Below, piece by piece: positions 8,143 through 17,745 of a stretch of DNA of 51,975 bases. This DNA comes from an uncultured Prevotella sp. (lineage in GTDB: Bacteria > Bacteroidota > Bacteroidia > Bacteroidales > Bacteroidaceae): assembly GCA_934254985.1 (NCBI GenBank), contig CAKQMS010000018.1, positions 1-51,975 on the forward strand. The letters run 5' to 3'. The notes below the pieces were generated by a model. That model saw nothing but the letters and a program-made list of their open reading frames with translations. It made no database searches and was not told where the DNA came from. Position 1 is the first letter of the stretch. The number at the start of each line of letters is the position of its first letter. A program made the position numbers and the translations under genes.

Positions 8143-9888
8143 ATGAGGAAACTATTAACGATATTTCTTGCCTTGGCTCTTACGTTGCCTGTTTGCGGAC
8201 AGCGTAAGACTACAAATAGTGGTCAGCGTAAGACTGCTACAACAAGGACTGCAACCAAAAGAACAGCGGCAAGAAAGCCTGTAGCAAAGAAAACGACAGC
8301 AAAGAAGAAGACTACAACAACAAAGAGCAACGCCACTAAGTCTGCAGGAAAGACTTACTCTAATGCCTCTATACGTGGTCTACAGAACCAAAGAGCCGAC
8401 ATCCAAAAGAAGATTAAGGAGCAAGAAAAGGCACTAAGGGCAAATCAGGCAGATGTCAAAAACAGACTGAAGAATCTGCTGGTGATAAATAGCGAAATCG
8501 AAGATCGACAAAAGAAGATAACAAATATCGAGCAAGACATTACACATATAAATGGTAATATCGATATGCTGACATCGCAACTGAATACTCTCAAAGAGCA
8601 ACTGCACGAACGTCAGGCGAAATACATAAAGTCGATGCGCTATTTGGCTAAACATAATTCTGTACAGGACAAGCTGATGTTTATCTTCTCTGCACAGAAC
8701 TTTGCTCAGATGTATCGTCGACTTCGCTTCGTAAGAGAATATGGTGCTTACCAGAAAGCTCAGGGCGAACAGGTTAGAGCTAAGCAGCAGGAAGTGAACA
8801 CAAAGTTCAACCAGCTGCAAGATGCTAAGGCGCATAAAAATAATTTGCTCTATAAAGGTAAGCAAGAGAAAACGCACCTACAGAATAAGCAGAGCGAGCA
8901 ACAGACTATGGTTGACGGACTGCAGAAACAGCAGAAGACTATCGTAAGCATCATAGCTGACCAACGCAAGAAGGATGCTGCATTGAACGCTCAAATCGAT
9001 AGATTGGTGGCTATAGAAGTAGAAAAGGCGCGCCAACGTGCTGAGGCAGAAGCAAAGCGCAAAGCTGCTGCTGCAGAGGCTGCACGACGTAGAGCTGCCG
9101 AATTGGCTCGCAAGAAAGCTGCTGCAGAGGCTGCTGCAAGAGAGAACGCACGAAGAATTGCAGAAGCAAAGGCTCGTGAGGCAAGACTCAAAGAGGAAGC
9201 ACGCCAGGCAGCTTTGGCGGAAGCTGAAGCTCGCAGAGCAAAAGAAGAAGCTGAACGCAAAGCATCTGCAAAGAAAGCTGCTAACGCAAGGGCTTTGGCA
9301 GAAAGAAGAGAGCGTGAAGCTGCAGAGAGAAAGGAACGCGCAGAGCAGGCTGCTCGCGAAGCAGCTGCACAGCGTCAGGCTGCTGAGTTGAAAGCAAAGA
9401 CCGAGGCAGAGCGCAACAGAAAAGAGATAGCTGAAGCTAAGGAGGATGCCGAAGAGGTGGCAAGATTCAGTTCTGCCGACAGATTGATGAACAATGGTTT
9501 CGAGGCTAACCGAGGCAGATTGCCTATGCCTATTACTGGCAACTACAGAATAGTTACCCACTACGGAAACTATAATGTAGAAGGTCTACGAGGCGTAACT
9601 CTCGACAACAAGGGTATAAACATCATGGGGTCTGCAGGTAGTCATGTAAGAAGCGTATATGATGGTGAAGTTAGCGGTGTGTTTGGATATAGCGGCTCGA
9701 TGGTTGTAATGGTACGCCACGGAGCATACATATCTGTATATTGCAACTTGAGGTCGGTAGCAGTATCTAAGGGACAGCATGTAAGCACCCGACAAATACT
9801 TGGCTCCGTAGGTGGAGAGAATGTACTGCAATTCAGATTATACAAAGAAAAGGCAAGATTGAATCCTGAGCAATGGCTTGGAAGATAA
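8143..9888 (+). CDS. EnvC-like murein hydrolase activator with degenerate LytM domain
   Basis: A 581-residue periplasmic protein expected to activate cell-wall amidases during daughter-cell separation. Order of parts: signal peptide (1 to about 20); a Lys/Thr/Arg/Ala-rich histone-H1-like linker (about 22-65); an EnvC-type coiled coil (about 70-190); a long Ala/Glu/Lys/Arg coiled coil (about 285-440); a C-terminal LytM/M23 domain (about 465-581). The zinc ligands are missing: NKGINI replaces the usual HxGxD, YCNL replaces YxHL, and LQFRLY replaces HFExR. The domain should therefore bind partners and not cut peptidoglycan, as in E. coli EnvC. Last gene of the dut unit, followed by a terminator. 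Confidence 0.85.
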   Translation: MRKLLTIFLALALTLPVCGQRKTTNSGQRKTATTRTATKRTAARKPVAKKTTAKKKTTTTKSNATKSAGKTYSNASIRGLQNQRADIQKKIKEQEKALRANQADVKNRLKNLLVINSEIEDRQKKITNIEQDITHINGNIDMLTSQLNTLKEQLHERQAKYIKSMRYLAKHNSVQDKLMFIFSAQNFAQMYRRLRFVREYGAYQKAQGEQVRAKQQEVNTKFNQLQDAKAHKNNLLYKGKQEKTHLQNKQSEQQTMVDGLQKQQKTIVSIIADQRKKDAALNAQIDRLVAIEVEKARQRAEAEAKRKAAAAEAARRRAAELARKKAAAEAAARENARRIAEAKAREARLKEEARQAALAEAEARRAKEEAERKASAKKAANARALAERREREAAERKERAEQAAREAAAQRQAAELKAKTEAERNRKEIAEAKEDAEEVARFSSADRLMNNGFEANRGRLPMPITGNYRIVTHYGNYNVEGLRGVTLDNKGINIMGSAGSHVRSVYDGEVSGVFGYSGSMVVMVRHGAYISVYCNLRSVAVSKGQHVSTRQILGSVGGENVLQFRLYKEKARLNPEQWLGR

Positions 9889-9920
9889 TTGCGCTAAACA
9901 TTTCGAAATAAGACAAAAAC

Positions 9921-9960
9921 AAAAGTGCGTCTGTAGCAATAAGCTATCAGACGCACTTTT
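9921..9960. terminator. Bidirectional terminator between the dut unit and glsB
   Basis: AAAAGTGCGTCTG (9921-9933) pairs with CAGACGCACTTTT (9948-9960); TAGC/GCTA extends the stem inward. It lies between two converging units and serves both. Confidence 0.85.
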
Positions 9961-9982
9961 ATTTTATATTTAGTAATCTTGG

Positions 9983-10978
9983 TTATTTATGATTCTCTCG
10001 ATAGATAACGTTGTTAGCACCACTTGTAATCTGTAGAGCCTCTGGATGCTCCTTGATAAAGCTATCGATATGGCGCACACGCTTATCCTCCAAGATTTCA
10101 TCTACAGCTATCAAGATACCTGTTTCTTCTACATCGCCAAAGCCATAATTAATGGCTGTACCGAAAAGACGCATTGTAGGGCTAAGATTCATATATGCAT
10201 TCACCAAAGGAGGAATATTATAGCCCAATCGACGTATCTCACGGTTGAGAATGCGATAATCAGCTTTGAAGTCATCTTCACAGAACAGAGTAGCCAATTC
10301 CATAGGGTCAGACTCTATACGCAACGGCTTTAGTGGCACAATGAGATTTTCTTTGTCGCCAAAATGCTTCTTTAAGAAGTAGAGTATCATATCGCGACCA
10401 CGACGGATATACGACGGATACATCGTTACCTTGCCAAAGAAATATTTCACATCTGGATTTATAACCGTCAAAGCTCCAAGACCATCCCACAGGTTGTCGA
10501 GAGCAAAAATACTCTTGGTATTAGAACGTACATTCTGATATTCAAGCGAGACAAATGATCGTCCCAACTCAACAGTATATGGAGCATACTCCTTCATAAA
10601 CTTCTCGGAGAAATGGAACATATGGCTTGTTGCAAGCTTTGGCTGTCCTTTTTCATCTATCTGCCAATCGCTACCAAAGAGATAACGATAGCCACCGATA
10701 ATTTCTTCTGCATCGGGATTCCATACTATAAGTTGTTTGCAGCAATTAGGCATAGTATCGAACTCGTCAATATCCAAAGCCTTGCCTGTGCCACCACCTG
10801 CCGAGCGGAAAGCAAGTTCACGGAGACGACCAATCTCTCTCATCACATTTGGTGAGTCGTGAGCCGTAATAACAAAAATCTCGTTATTACTCTTGTTGGT
10901 CATGCGTAATTGCTTTTCTGGAGTAAGTTCAGCTCTCAGCAGTTCTTTGCTCACAGGTTGGATAATTTCTTCTTCCAT
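9983..10978 (-). CDS. glsB: GNAT-type N-acyltransferase, GlsB/OlsB-like (glycine lipids)
   Basis: A 331-residue cytoplasmic enzyme of the hemolysin-like/OlsB acyltransferase group (Acetyltransf_5 type). In Bacteroides, GlsB N-acylates glycine with a 3-hydroxy fatty acid as the first step of glycine-lipid synthesis. Visible features are EIGRLRELAFRSAGGGTG near 46-63, IIGGYRYLFG near 92-101, and ELGRSFVSLEYQ near 136-148, all usual in this group. It lies 19 bp behind the partner O-acyltransferase and is probably cotranscribed. The exact amino-acid acceptor (glycine or ornithine) is inferred from the phylum. Confidence 0.8.
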   Translation of the reverse strand: MEEEIIQPVSKELLRAELTPEKQLRMTNKSNNEIFVITAHDSPNVMREIGRLRELAFRSAGGGTGKALDIDEFDTMPNCCKQLIVWNPDAEEIIGGYRYLFGSDWQIDEKGQPKLATSHMFHFSEKFMKEYAPYTVELGRSFVSLEYQNVRSNTKSIFALDNLWDGLGALTVINPDVKYFFGKVTMYPSYIRRGRDMILYFLKKHFGDKENLIVPLKPLRIESDPMELATLFCEDDFKADYRILNREIRRLGYNIPPLVNAYMNLSPTMRLFGTAINYGFGDVEETGILIAVDEILEDKRVRHIDSFIKEHPEALQITSGANNVIYRENHK

Positions 10979-10997
10979 TGGTATCTATATTATTTCC

Positions 10998-11816
10998 TTA
11001 TAGTTTATACACTTCGTCTTCTACATATTTTGCCCATTCCATCGCAGTTTTTGATTTATCAAAAGTCTGCCATGGTATAGGTTTTCCTATAGCCACGCGG
11101 AATGTTTTATCTACATTCTTATACATTTCATCGACAAGAAACAGCATCGCTACATTAAACTTCAAACCAAGCTTTTTGCATACGTTAGCTATGGTATAGA
11201 ATTTGTCAGAGTTGCAGCCGCCAAAATGTATTGGCACAATATCACGCTGATATTCCACGCTCTTTGTGATGAAAGTTTTCTTCCAAGGCAAGTCGTGAAT
11301 TTGTCCGTCTATCTTTCGAGAACATAAGCCTGCAGGGAACATCAGCATGTGGTTCTTGCTTTGAAAACCTGCCTCAACCATACGAGGGAAGTCACGGCTC
11401 TGCTTACCAGTCTTATTGATAGGAATACAAACAGGTGCAAGACCAGGAAGATTCATCAACAAGTCGTTGACAAGATAGCGGAAGTTGCCATCATAATGGC
11501 GTCCGATAATGGCACCTAAAGCCACACCATCAGCTCCACCAAGAGGATGGTTTGAGACGAAAGTATAAAGGCGTCCGTCGTTCTTATCGGGAAGATTCTC
11601 TAATCCTTCTATTTTAAGAGTCATACGCAGATAGCGCACACACTCCTCAAGCCAATCAGTACCCGACAGATGGCGAGATTCCCAAAGATACTTATTGACC
11701 TCATCTTCATGAACCACTCGTTTGAGCCATGATACAAGGAAATGTGGAACAAAGCGTGCTTTATCCCCCATTTTGCCAGCAAGTATTTTTTCTATATCTA
11801 TTGTCTTTTCCATCAT
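10998..11816 (-). CDS. glsA: PlsC-like O-acyltransferase, GlsA-like (glycine lipids)
   Basis: Membrane-associated acyltransferase of about 272 residues that would add the second acyl chain to an N-acylated amino acid. The signature NHPLGGADGVALG carries the catalytic His and Asp of the lysophospholipid-acyltransferase-like fold, and LMFPAGLCSRK matches the second family block. The reading frame stays open upstream to an ATG at 11912. That start is unlikely because a -7 box (11901-11908) would place the transcription start near 11893, inside the extension. The MMEKTIDIEKIL start at 11816 is preferred. First gene of the glsA-glsB unit. Confidence 0.78.
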   Translation of the reverse strand: MMEKTIDIEKILAGKMGDKARFVPHFLVSWLKRVVHEDEVNKYLWESRHLSGTDWLEECVRYLRMTLKIEGLENLPDKNDGRLYTFVSNHPLGGADGVALGAIIGRHYDGNFRYLVNDLLMNLPGLAPVCIPINKTGKQSRDFPRMVEAGFQSKNHMLMFPAGLCSRKIDGQIHDLPWKKTFITKSVEYQRDIVPIHFGGCNSDKFYTIANVCKKLGLKFNVAMLFLVDEMYKNVDKTFRVAIGKPIPWQTFDKSKTAMEWAKYVEDEVYKL

Positions 11817-11900
11817 TTTGTTTAAGAGCACGACGGAGAATATTATACAAAAGCTATCCGAATAAAACTCGTTTTCTTCTAATCCGCCGATAAACAACTG

Positions 11901-11908
11901 CAAAAATA
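11901..11908 (-). promoter_or_regulatory. -7 box of the glsA-glsB unit
   Basis: On the minus strand TATTTTTG followed by CAG. Transcription would start near 11893, leaving about 75 nt of leader before the ATG at 11816. This decides against the longer reading frame beginning at 11912. Confidence 0.55.
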
Positions 11909-12055
11909 ACACAACTTTTTCTAATATGATAGTTTTTTAAGCAAAAATATTCTTTTTATTATGATTTTGATTAGAAAACATAACAGAATCGTCATTCTAC
12001 AGATAGATAGCAAACAAGCGAAAAGTATAAAAAACAAGAGCTTGATAAAAAAATG

Positions 12056-12090
12056 TGGGGAAAAGTGGAGCAATGTGGGGGAAAATGTGT
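12056..12090 (+). promoter_or_regulatory. MraZ-type operator: TGGGG-like direct repeats every 10 bp
   Basis: TGGGG (12056-12060), TGGAG (12066-12070), TGGGG (12076-12080) and a weaker TGTGT (12086-12090) are each separated by exactly five bases. E. coli MraZ binds TGGGN direct repeats with 5-bp spacers upstream of its own gene. Here the array covers the region from about -47 to the -7 box of the mraZ promoter, a position suited to repression. The match to published operator form is direct; use by this MraZ is inference. Confidence 0.75.
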
Positions 12091-12097
12091 ATCTTTG
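12090..12097 (+). promoter_or_regulatory. -7 box of the dcw cluster promoter
   Basis: TATCTTTG, 29 nt before the mraZ ATG and overlapping the last repeat of the operator array by one base. No separate -33 TTTG is seen; that region is occupied by the TGGGG repeats. Confidence 0.7.
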
Positions 12098-12126
12098 AAC
12101 CCGAATTCATATATAAATAAGAACGC

Positions 12127-12576
12127 ATGCGATTTTTAGGTAACATCGAGGCTAAAACAGATGCTAAGGGACGAGTGTTTCTGCCATCTGCATTCCGCAA
12201 GGTACTACAGGTATCGGGCGAAGAGTCGTTGGTGTTGCGCAAAGACGTTTTTCAACCATGCTTAGTACTCTATCCGCAAAGTGTTTGGAATGCTCAACTC
12301 GACGAACTAAGAACAAGACTCAATAAATGGAATCCGGAACATCAGCAGATGTTAAGGCAATTTGTTTACGACACAGAAGCCATAGCATTAGACGGCAACG
12401 GAAGATTCTTGATTCCAAAAAGATTCTTGGAAGCAACAAACATCACGTCAGGCGTAAGATTCATAGGTATGGACGACACCATTGAGATTTGGACAACTGA
12501 CAGCGACATGCCTCTGATGAACGCTCAAGAATTTGCTGAGAAACTAACAAAAGTAATGACCCCTGAAGAAAAGTAA
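12127..12576 (+). CDS. mraZ: Transcriptional regulator MraZ
   Basis: A DNA-binding protein of 149 residues that controls the division and cell wall cluster. It has two copies of the swapped-hairpin AbrB-like domain, each with the DxxGR signature: DAKGRVFLPSAFRK near residues 14-27 and DGNGRFLIPKRFLE near 99-112. MraZ forms ring-shaped oligomers that contact several direct repeats at once. The regular TGGGG array just upstream fits autoregulation. First gene of the dcw cluster; rsmH follows after 15 bp. Confidence 0.95.
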   Translation: MRFLGNIEAKTDAKGRVFLPSAFRKVLQVSGEESLVLRKDVFQPCLVLYPQSVWNAQLDELRTRLNKWNPEHQQMLRQFVYDTEAIALDGNGRFLIPKRFLEATNITSGVRFIGMDDTIEIWTTDSDMPLMNAQEFAEKLTKVMTPEEK

Positions 12577-12591
12577 CAACGACCACTGAAA

Positions 12592-13524
12592 ATGACAAAG
12601 ATTGTAGAAAACTATCATGTTCCAGTATTGCTCAACGAGAGCATCGACGGACTAAACATACATAAAGGAGGAGTATATGTCGACGTAACATTCGGTGGCG
12701 GCGGACATAGCAGGGAGATATTGTCCAGACTTGACGATACAAGTCATTTGTATAGTTTCGACCAAGACGAAGATGCTGAAAGAAATATCGACGACCGCAT
12801 AAAAGGCGGTAAATTCACTTTCGTGAGATCAAACTTCAGATATCTTACAAACTGGATGAGATATCATGGAGTAGACGGCATAGACGGGCTGTTGGCAGAC
12901 CTCGGAGTATCAAGTCATCATTTCGACGACGAAACTCGTGGATTCTCATTCCGCTTTGATGCTCCACTTGACATGAGAATGAATAAGCGCGCTGGTAAAA
13001 CTGCCGCTGACATAATAAACGACTATGACGAGGAGCAGTTGGCTGATATCTTCTATCTATATGGCGAACTAAAGACATCACGCCGCATAGCTTCAACATT
13101 GGTAAAACAAAGAGCCAACAAGCGAATAGAAACAACACAGGATTTCTTGAATGCTGTAGCTCCGCTATTCAACAAGGAGCGAGAGAAGAAAGATATGGCT
13201 AAGCTCTTCCAGGCTCTACGCATAGAGGTAAACCATGAGATGGATGCCTTGAAAGAGATGCTATATAGTGCCACTGCTTTACTAAAACCAGGCGGCAGAC
13301 TAAGTGTGATAACTTATCACTCACTGGAAGACCGCATGGTGAAGAACGTGATGAAGACTGGTAATGCTGAAGGAAAGGCAGAACAAGACTTCTTTGGCAG
13401 AACCAAATGCCCATTCAAACTAATCAACAACAAGGTGATAGTTCCTTCGGCAGAGGAGGTGGAGATAAACCCACGAAGCAGAAGTGCTAAGCTAAGAATA
13501 GCAGAGAAAATAGCAACAGAATAA
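12592..13524 (+). CDS. rsmH: 16S rRNA (cytosine-1402-N4)-methyltransferase
   Basis: SAM-dependent methyltransferase that adds the N4-methyl group of m4Cm1402 in the decoding centre of 16S rRNA. The 310-residue length is standard. SAM-binding motif DVTFGGGGHS lies at 31-40. The family blocks LADLGVSSHHFD, GFSFRFDAPLDMRM and the ITYHSLEDR segment near 238-246 are present. Classic second gene of dcw clusters (older name mraW). Confidence 0.96.
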   Translation: MTKIVENYHVPVLLNESIDGLNIHKGGVYVDVTFGGGGHSREILSRLDDTSHLYSFDQDEDAERNIDDRIKGGKFTFVRSNFRYLTNWMRYHGVDGIDGLLADLGVSSHHFDDETRGFSFRFDAPLDMRMNKRAGKTAADIINDYDEEQLADIFYLYGELKTSRRIASTLVKQRANKRIETTQDFLNAVAPLFNKEREKKDMAKLFQALRIEVNHEMDALKEMLYSATALLKPGGRLSVITYHSLEDRMVKNVMKTGNAEGKAEQDFFGRTKCPFKLINNKVIVPSAEEVEINPRSRSAKLRIAEKIATE

Positions 13525-13526
13525 AC

Positions 13527-13534
13527 AAAGGAGG
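13527..13534 (+). promoter_or_regulatory. Shine-Dalgarno sequence before ftsL
   Basis: AAAGGAGG three bases before the ftsL ATG. It is notable because most genes here, as in the phylum, have A-rich leaders without such a motif. The spacing is shorter than ideal. Confidence 0.5.
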
Positions 13535-13537
13535 AAA

Positions 13538-14062
13538 ATGGAAAGCGCTAATTCAAAACCAGATAACAAGACTGCTGCCAGCGAAGAGCCAAAAGCAAAA
13601 GAGCAAAACGATATCGCTAAAGAGAATGTGGCTAAAAGCAATAATGGCAACAGTATTGACGACACAGAAGACGACAATCTAAGTTTGAAAGAGGTGATTA
13701 AGCAGAATGCTACAGAAGAAGAATCACCGCTATCGAAGAATTTTACCCTCAATAAGATTCTTGGTGGAGATATATTAACATCATCTACCATAAGACGACA
13801 AATATGGGTGTTTTTGCTAATTGCATTTTTCACTCTTATATATATATCAAACAGATATAGCTGTCAGCAAGACCTTATAGAGATTGACAAACTGCAAGAA
13901 CGATTGCAAGATGCAAAGTTTAAAGCGTTGTCAAGTTCGAGCCAGATGACAGAAAGGAGCAGAGAGAGCAACGTGCTCGAATTGCTAAGAAATAATAGCG
14001 ACAGCACGCTGAAGACTCCAAATCAGCCACCTTACATAATTACTGTACCAGAAGACAACTAA
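13538..14062 (+). CDS. ftsL: FtsL-like cell division protein
   Basis: A 174-residue single-pass membrane protein. It has a long polar N-terminal cytoplasmic tail (1-86, Lys/Glu/Asn-rich), a transmembrane helix at about 88-104 (IWVFLLIAFFTLIYI), then a short periplasmic coiled coil (about 108-140: IEIDKLQERLQDAKFKA). This layout and its place between rsmH and ftsI identify the FtsL equivalent of Bacteroidetes, a divisome protein working with FtsB/FtsQ to activate FtsWI. The cytoplasmic tail is longer than in E. coli FtsL. Assignment rests on topology and position as much as on sequence. Confidence 0.82.
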   Translation: MESANSKPDNKTAASEEPKAKEQNDIAKENVAKSNNGNSIDDTEDDNLSLKEVIKQNATEEESPLSKNFTLNKILGGDILTSSTIRRQIWVFLLIAFFTLIYISNRYSCQQDLIEIDKLQERLQDAKFKALSSSSQMTERSRESNVLELLRNNSDSTLKTPNQPPYIITVPEDN

Positions 14063-14068
14063 GAAGAA

Positions 14069-14076
14069 AAAGGAGG
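14069..14076 (+). promoter_or_regulatory. Shine-Dalgarno sequence before ftsI
   Basis: AAAGGAGG ten bases before the ftsI ATG at 14087. It is a strong ribosome binding site, like that of the neighbouring ftsL and unlike other genes of the cluster. Confidence 0.5.
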
Positions 14077-14086
14077 ATAAACAACA

Positions 14087-16249
14087 ATGAGTAAGTTCAA
14101 TAGCAACAAAATAATGCCAAGATATAGTGCTATAGCTTTGGTAATGACCCTGGTAGCTTTCGCTGTAGTGGTTAAGGCAGGCTATATCATGACAGTAAAA
14201 AGAAGTTATTGGGAACAAGTTGCAGACAGAGTAAAGAAAGATAGCGTCAGCGTAACTCCTAAGCGAGGAAACATATTGAGTTGCGATGGCGAGCTAATGG
14301 CAAGTTCATTGCCTGAGTTTATGGTATTCATGGACTTCAAACAACTCTGCGATGCAAAGAACGACAGTCTTTGGGAATCGAAGCTCGACTCTATATGCAT
14401 GGGACTAAATAGAATATTCCCAGAGAGATCGACTAAAGAATTCAAGTCGAACCTTCAAGAAGGATTTGCCAAGAAGAGTCGCCACTACCCTATATGGCGA
14501 CGTCGTATAGACTATAATACATTTACCGAGATACAGGCATTACCAATATTTAAGCTTGGTAAGTTTGCCAGCGGATTCCACTACGAGGAGTTCAATGCTC
14601 GCCAACGCCCGTATGGCTCTTTGGCTCAGCGTACCTTGGGCGACATGTTCGGTGCAAAAGATACTGCACGCTGCGGTTTGGAGTTGGCTTACGACTCTAT
14701 TTTGCGCGGTTCCAACGGTATTACCCACAGACGTAAGGTGCTGAACAAGTTCCTTGACATCATGGACACACCTCCTATCGACGGTGCTGATATCGTGACT
14801 ACCATCGATGTAAGCATGCAAGATTTGGCAGAGCGCTGTGTAATCAATGAGCTTAAAGAGATTAATGGTAATGTGGGTGTAGCCATCGTTATGGAAGTAG
14901 CCACAGGCGACGTAAAAGCCATAGTAAATATGGAGAAATGTGTGGATGGCAACTACCGTGAGATCAAGAACCATGCAGTGAGCGACTTGCTTGAGCCTGG
15001 TTCGGTATTCAAAACAGCTTCAATATTGGTAGCTTTGGACGACGGAGTGGTTGACACTACATGTATGGTAGAGACCGGAGGTGGTGTATGGCCAATGTAT
15101 GGCAGACAGATGAAGGATCACAACTGGCGTCGTGGTGGCTATGGCACAATATCTTTGCCACGAACACTTGAGGTTAGTTCAAATATCGGTGTAAGCCGTA
15201 TCATCGATGACCACTATCATAACTGCCCGGAGAAGTTCGTTCAGGGTATATACCGCACAGGATTGGCTGCCGACTTAAAGTTGCCTTTGGTTGGCTCGTC
15301 GCCAGCAAAGATTCGTATGCCCAAAAAGAATTCACGCGGTCAATGGCTCAACTGGAGCAAAACGGCTTTGGCATGGATGAGTATTGGCTACGAAACACAG
15401 ATTCCTCCGATTTCAACGCTGACATTCTATAACGCTATTGCAAACAACGGCAAGATGATGCGTCCAAGATTTGTAAAGCAGGTGATAAAGGATGGACAGG
15501 TGATAATGGACTTCCCACCAGAAGTGGTTAAAGGACATGAGCAGATAGCAAAACCACAAACTATCAAAACCATGCAAACCATCTTGGAACATGTGGTGAG
15601 TCAAGGTTTGGGTAAGAAAGCAGGCTCGCCATCATTCAAAGTTGCAGGAAAGACTGGTACTGCACAGATGTCGAAGGGTGTAGCGGGATACAAATCAGGC
15701 ACAATGAACTATCTGTTGTCGTTTGCAGGTTTCTTCCCTGCTGATGCACCACGATATAGCTGTATTGTATGTATACAGAAGAGTGGTCTGCCAGCATCTG
15801 GTGGTGGTATGAGTGGTGTCGTATTCCACCATATTGCCGAAGGCATCATGGCTCAAGACTTGAAGCTTGATGTTAAAGACGCAAGGGATTCAACAAGTAT
15901 CCTTGTTCCACAGGTGAAAGCTGGAAACATCCTTGCTGCCGACTATGTGCTGTCAACACTTGGAATAAAGACCAACCGTAATTGGAAAGAAAACACCAAC
16001 TACACATCGCCAATATGGGGAAAGGCTCTTATCAATTCCAACGGCATTGATTTAACAAGCCATAAGCCTCAAGACAAGCGCATAATGCCTGATGTAATAG
16101 GTATGGGAGCACGAGATGCAGTATACCTCATTGAAAGTCGTGGCGTAAGATGCAAGCTGCAAGGTCGTGGTCATATTGTCAAGCAGAGCATTCCTGCAGG
16201 CAACTATATAAAGAAAGGTGAAGTATGCCTGCTAACATTGGAGAATTAA
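14087..16249 (+). CDS. ftsI: Division-specific penicillin-binding transpeptidase with PASTA domain
   Basis: Class B penicillin-binding protein (PBP3/SpoVD type) that cross-links septal peptidoglycan, the partner of FtsW. Order: short cytoplasmic tail, transmembrane helix (about 11-32), dimerisation/linker region, transpeptidase domain, and a C-terminal PASTA-like domain (about 664-720, beginning [17 protein letters not shown]). Active-site motifs are intact: S306-x-x-K309 (EPGSVFK), S364-S-N366, and K522-T-G524 (AGKTGTAQ). 720 residues. PASTA modules bind uncross-linked wall or muropeptides; they are usual in Bacteroidetes FtsI but absent in E. coli. Confidence 0.95.
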   Translation: MSKFNSNKIMPRYSAIALVMTLVAFAVVVKAGYIMTVKRSYWEQVADRVKKDSVSVTPKRGNILSCDGELMASSLPEFMVFMDFKQLCDAKNDSLWESKLDSICMGLNRIFPERSTKEFKSNLQEGFAKKSRHYPIWRRRIDYNTFTEIQALPIFKLGKFASGFHYEEFNARQRPYGSLAQRTLGDMFGAKDTARCGLELAYDSILRGSNGITHRRKVLNKFLDIMDTPPIDGADIVTTIDVSMQDLAERCVINELKEINGNVGVAIVMEVATGDVKAIVNMEKCVDGNYREIKNHAVSDLLEPGSVFKTASILVALDDGVVDTTCMVETGGGVWPMYGRQMKDHNWRRGGYGTISLPRTLEVSSNIGVSRIIDDHYHNCPEKFVQGIYRTGLAADLKLPLVGSSPAKIRMPKKNSRGQWLNWSKTALAWMSIGYETQIPPISTLTFYNAIANNGKMMRPRFVKQVIKDGQVIMDFPPEVVKGHEQIAKPQTIKTMQTILEHVVSQGLGKKAGSPSFKVAGKTGTAQMSKGVAGYKSGTMNYLLSFAGFFPADAPRYSCIVCIQKSGLPASGGGMSGVVFHHIAEGIMAQDLKLDVKDARDSTSILVPQVKAGNILAADYVLSTLGIKTNRNWKENTNYTSPIWGKALINSNGIDLTSHKPQDKRIMPDVIGMGARDAVYLIESRGVRCKLQGRGHIVKQSIPAGNYIKKGEVCLLTLEN

Positions 16250-16277
16250 AAAACTCACGAATAAAAACATATATATC

Positions 16278-17729
16278 ATGAAAATAAAGGAGTTATTGAA
16301 AAACATCAAGCCTCTGGAGATAGTCGGAGATGCTGATGTAGACATCACAGGTGTGAACATAGACTCACGCCGTATCGAAAACGGCCATTTGTTTGTAGCC
16401 ATGAAAGGTACACAGGTAGATGGACACAAATTTATTGGTAAGGCTATAGAACTTGGTGCTAAGGCTGTGCTTTGCGAAGATATGCCTACAGAGAAATCAG
16501 AGAATGTAACATATATAAAGGTTGCTTCTACCGAGGAGTGTGTAGGACCTGTTGCAACAGTATTCTATGGTGAGCCATCGAAGAAGCTAAAGCTTGTTGG
16601 TGTAACAGGTACTAACGGCAAGACCACCATCGCCACCTTATTATATAATATGTTTAGAAAGATGGGACACAAGTGTGGTTTGCTATCAACGGTATGCAAC
16701 TATATCGAAGGCGAGGCTATACCTGCCGACCATACCACTCCTGACCCTATAGAACTCAACTTGCTGTTGCACAAGATGGTAGAGGCAGGATGCGAATATG
16801 CATTCATGGAGTGTTCAAGCCATGCGATAGCTCAAAAGCGTATCGGCGGTTTGCAATTTGCTGGTGGTATTTTCACCAACCTTACTCGCGACCACCTCGA
16901 CTACCACAAGACATTCGAGAACTATCGCAATGCCAAGAAGGCATTCTTCGATATGTTGCCAAAAACAGCCTTTGCTATAACCAATGCCGACGATAAGAAT
17001 GGCATGGTGATGGTTCAAAACACCAAGGCACAGGTAAAGACCTACTCTACTCGCCAAATGGCTGACTTCAAGGCACAGATCATAGAATGTCATTTCGAAG
17101 GTATGTATCTTGATATCGACGGACATGAAGTTGGTGTACAGTTCATCGGCAAATTCAATGTCAGCAACCTGCTTGCAGTATATGGTGCAGCTCGCATGCT
17201 CGGCAAGAGTGCAGAGGATGTATTGTTGGTAATGAGCACTTTGAAGAGTGTAAGCGGAAGATTGGAACCTATACGCTCACCACAAGGATTTACCGCTATT
17301 GTTGACTATGCCCATACTCCTGATGCACTTGAGAATGTACTCAATGCTATCCATGAAGTGTTGGATGGTAAGGGATCGGTGATAACAGTATGTGGAGCTG
17401 GTGGCAACCGTGATAAGGGTAAACGTCCATTGATGGCACAAGAAGCTGTAAAGCAAAGCGACAAGGTAATCATCACAAGCGACAACCCACGCTTTGAGGA
17501 GCCACAGGATATCATCAACGATATGTTGGCAGGATTAACTCCACAGCAGATGAAGAAGGTTATCTCTATAGTTGACCGCAAGGAGGCTATCCGCACAGCT
17601 TGCATGTTGGCACAGAAGGGCGACGTAATATTAGTTGCAGGTAAAGGTCATGAAGACTATCAAGAGATAAAGGGTGTGAAACATCATTTCGACGACAGAG
17701 AGAAACTGCGTGGAATATTTGCAGAATAA
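16278..17729 (+). CDS. murE: UDP-MurNAc-tripeptide synthetase (meso-DAP adding)
   Basis: Cytoplasmic Mur ligase that adds the third amino acid to UDP-MurNAc-L-Ala-D-Glu using ATP. The 483-residue protein has the P-loop GTNGKTT at 111-117, the central-domain [12 protein letters not shown] segment, and the specificity motif DNPR at 402-405. DNPR marks meso-diaminopimelate enzymes; lysine enzymes have other residues here. The peptidoglycan is therefore of the DAP type. mraY starts 16 bp after. Confidence 0.96.
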   Translation: MKIKELLKNIKPLEIVGDADVDITGVNIDSRRIENGHLFVAMKGTQVDGHKFIGKAIELGAKAVLCEDMPTEKSENVTYIKVASTEECVGPVATVFYGEPSKKLKLVGVTGTNGKTTIATLLYNMFRKMGHKCGLLSTVCNYIEGEAIPADHTTPDPIELNLLLHKMVEAGCEYAFMECSSHAIAQKRIGGLQFAGGIFTNLTRDHLDYHKTFENYRNAKKAFFDMLPKTAFAITNADDKNGMVMVQNTKAQVKTYSTRQMADFKAQIIECHFEGMYLDIDGHEVGVQFIGKFNVSNLLAVYGAARMLGKSAEDVLLVMSTLKSVSGRLEPIRSPQGFTAIVDYAHTPDALENVLNAIHEVLDGKGSVITVCGAGGNRDKGKRPLMAQEAVKQSDKVIITSDNPRFEEPQDIINDMLAGLTPQQMKKVISIVDRKEAIRTACMLAQKGDVILVAGKGHEDYQEIKGVKHHFDDREKLRGIFAE

Positions 17730-17745
17730 ACAATAACTACAAGAA

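Noticed and set aside
8878..9561. 227-codon Ser/Cys/Leu-rich frame on the minus strand
   Set aside because: Antisense shadow of the Ala/Glu/Lys coiled coil of the EnvC-like gene; the composition simply mirrors GCT/GAA/AAG codons.
11817..11912. Longer GlsA start at 11912
   Set aside because: The extra 32 residues do not look like part of the family, and the -7 box at 11901-11908 would put the start codon upstream of the transcription start.
12056..12090. DnaA-box or origin-like repeats near mraZ
   Set aside because: The repeats are TGGGG-type direct repeats without TTATCCACA-like boxes, and no dnaA or dnaN gene is nearby.
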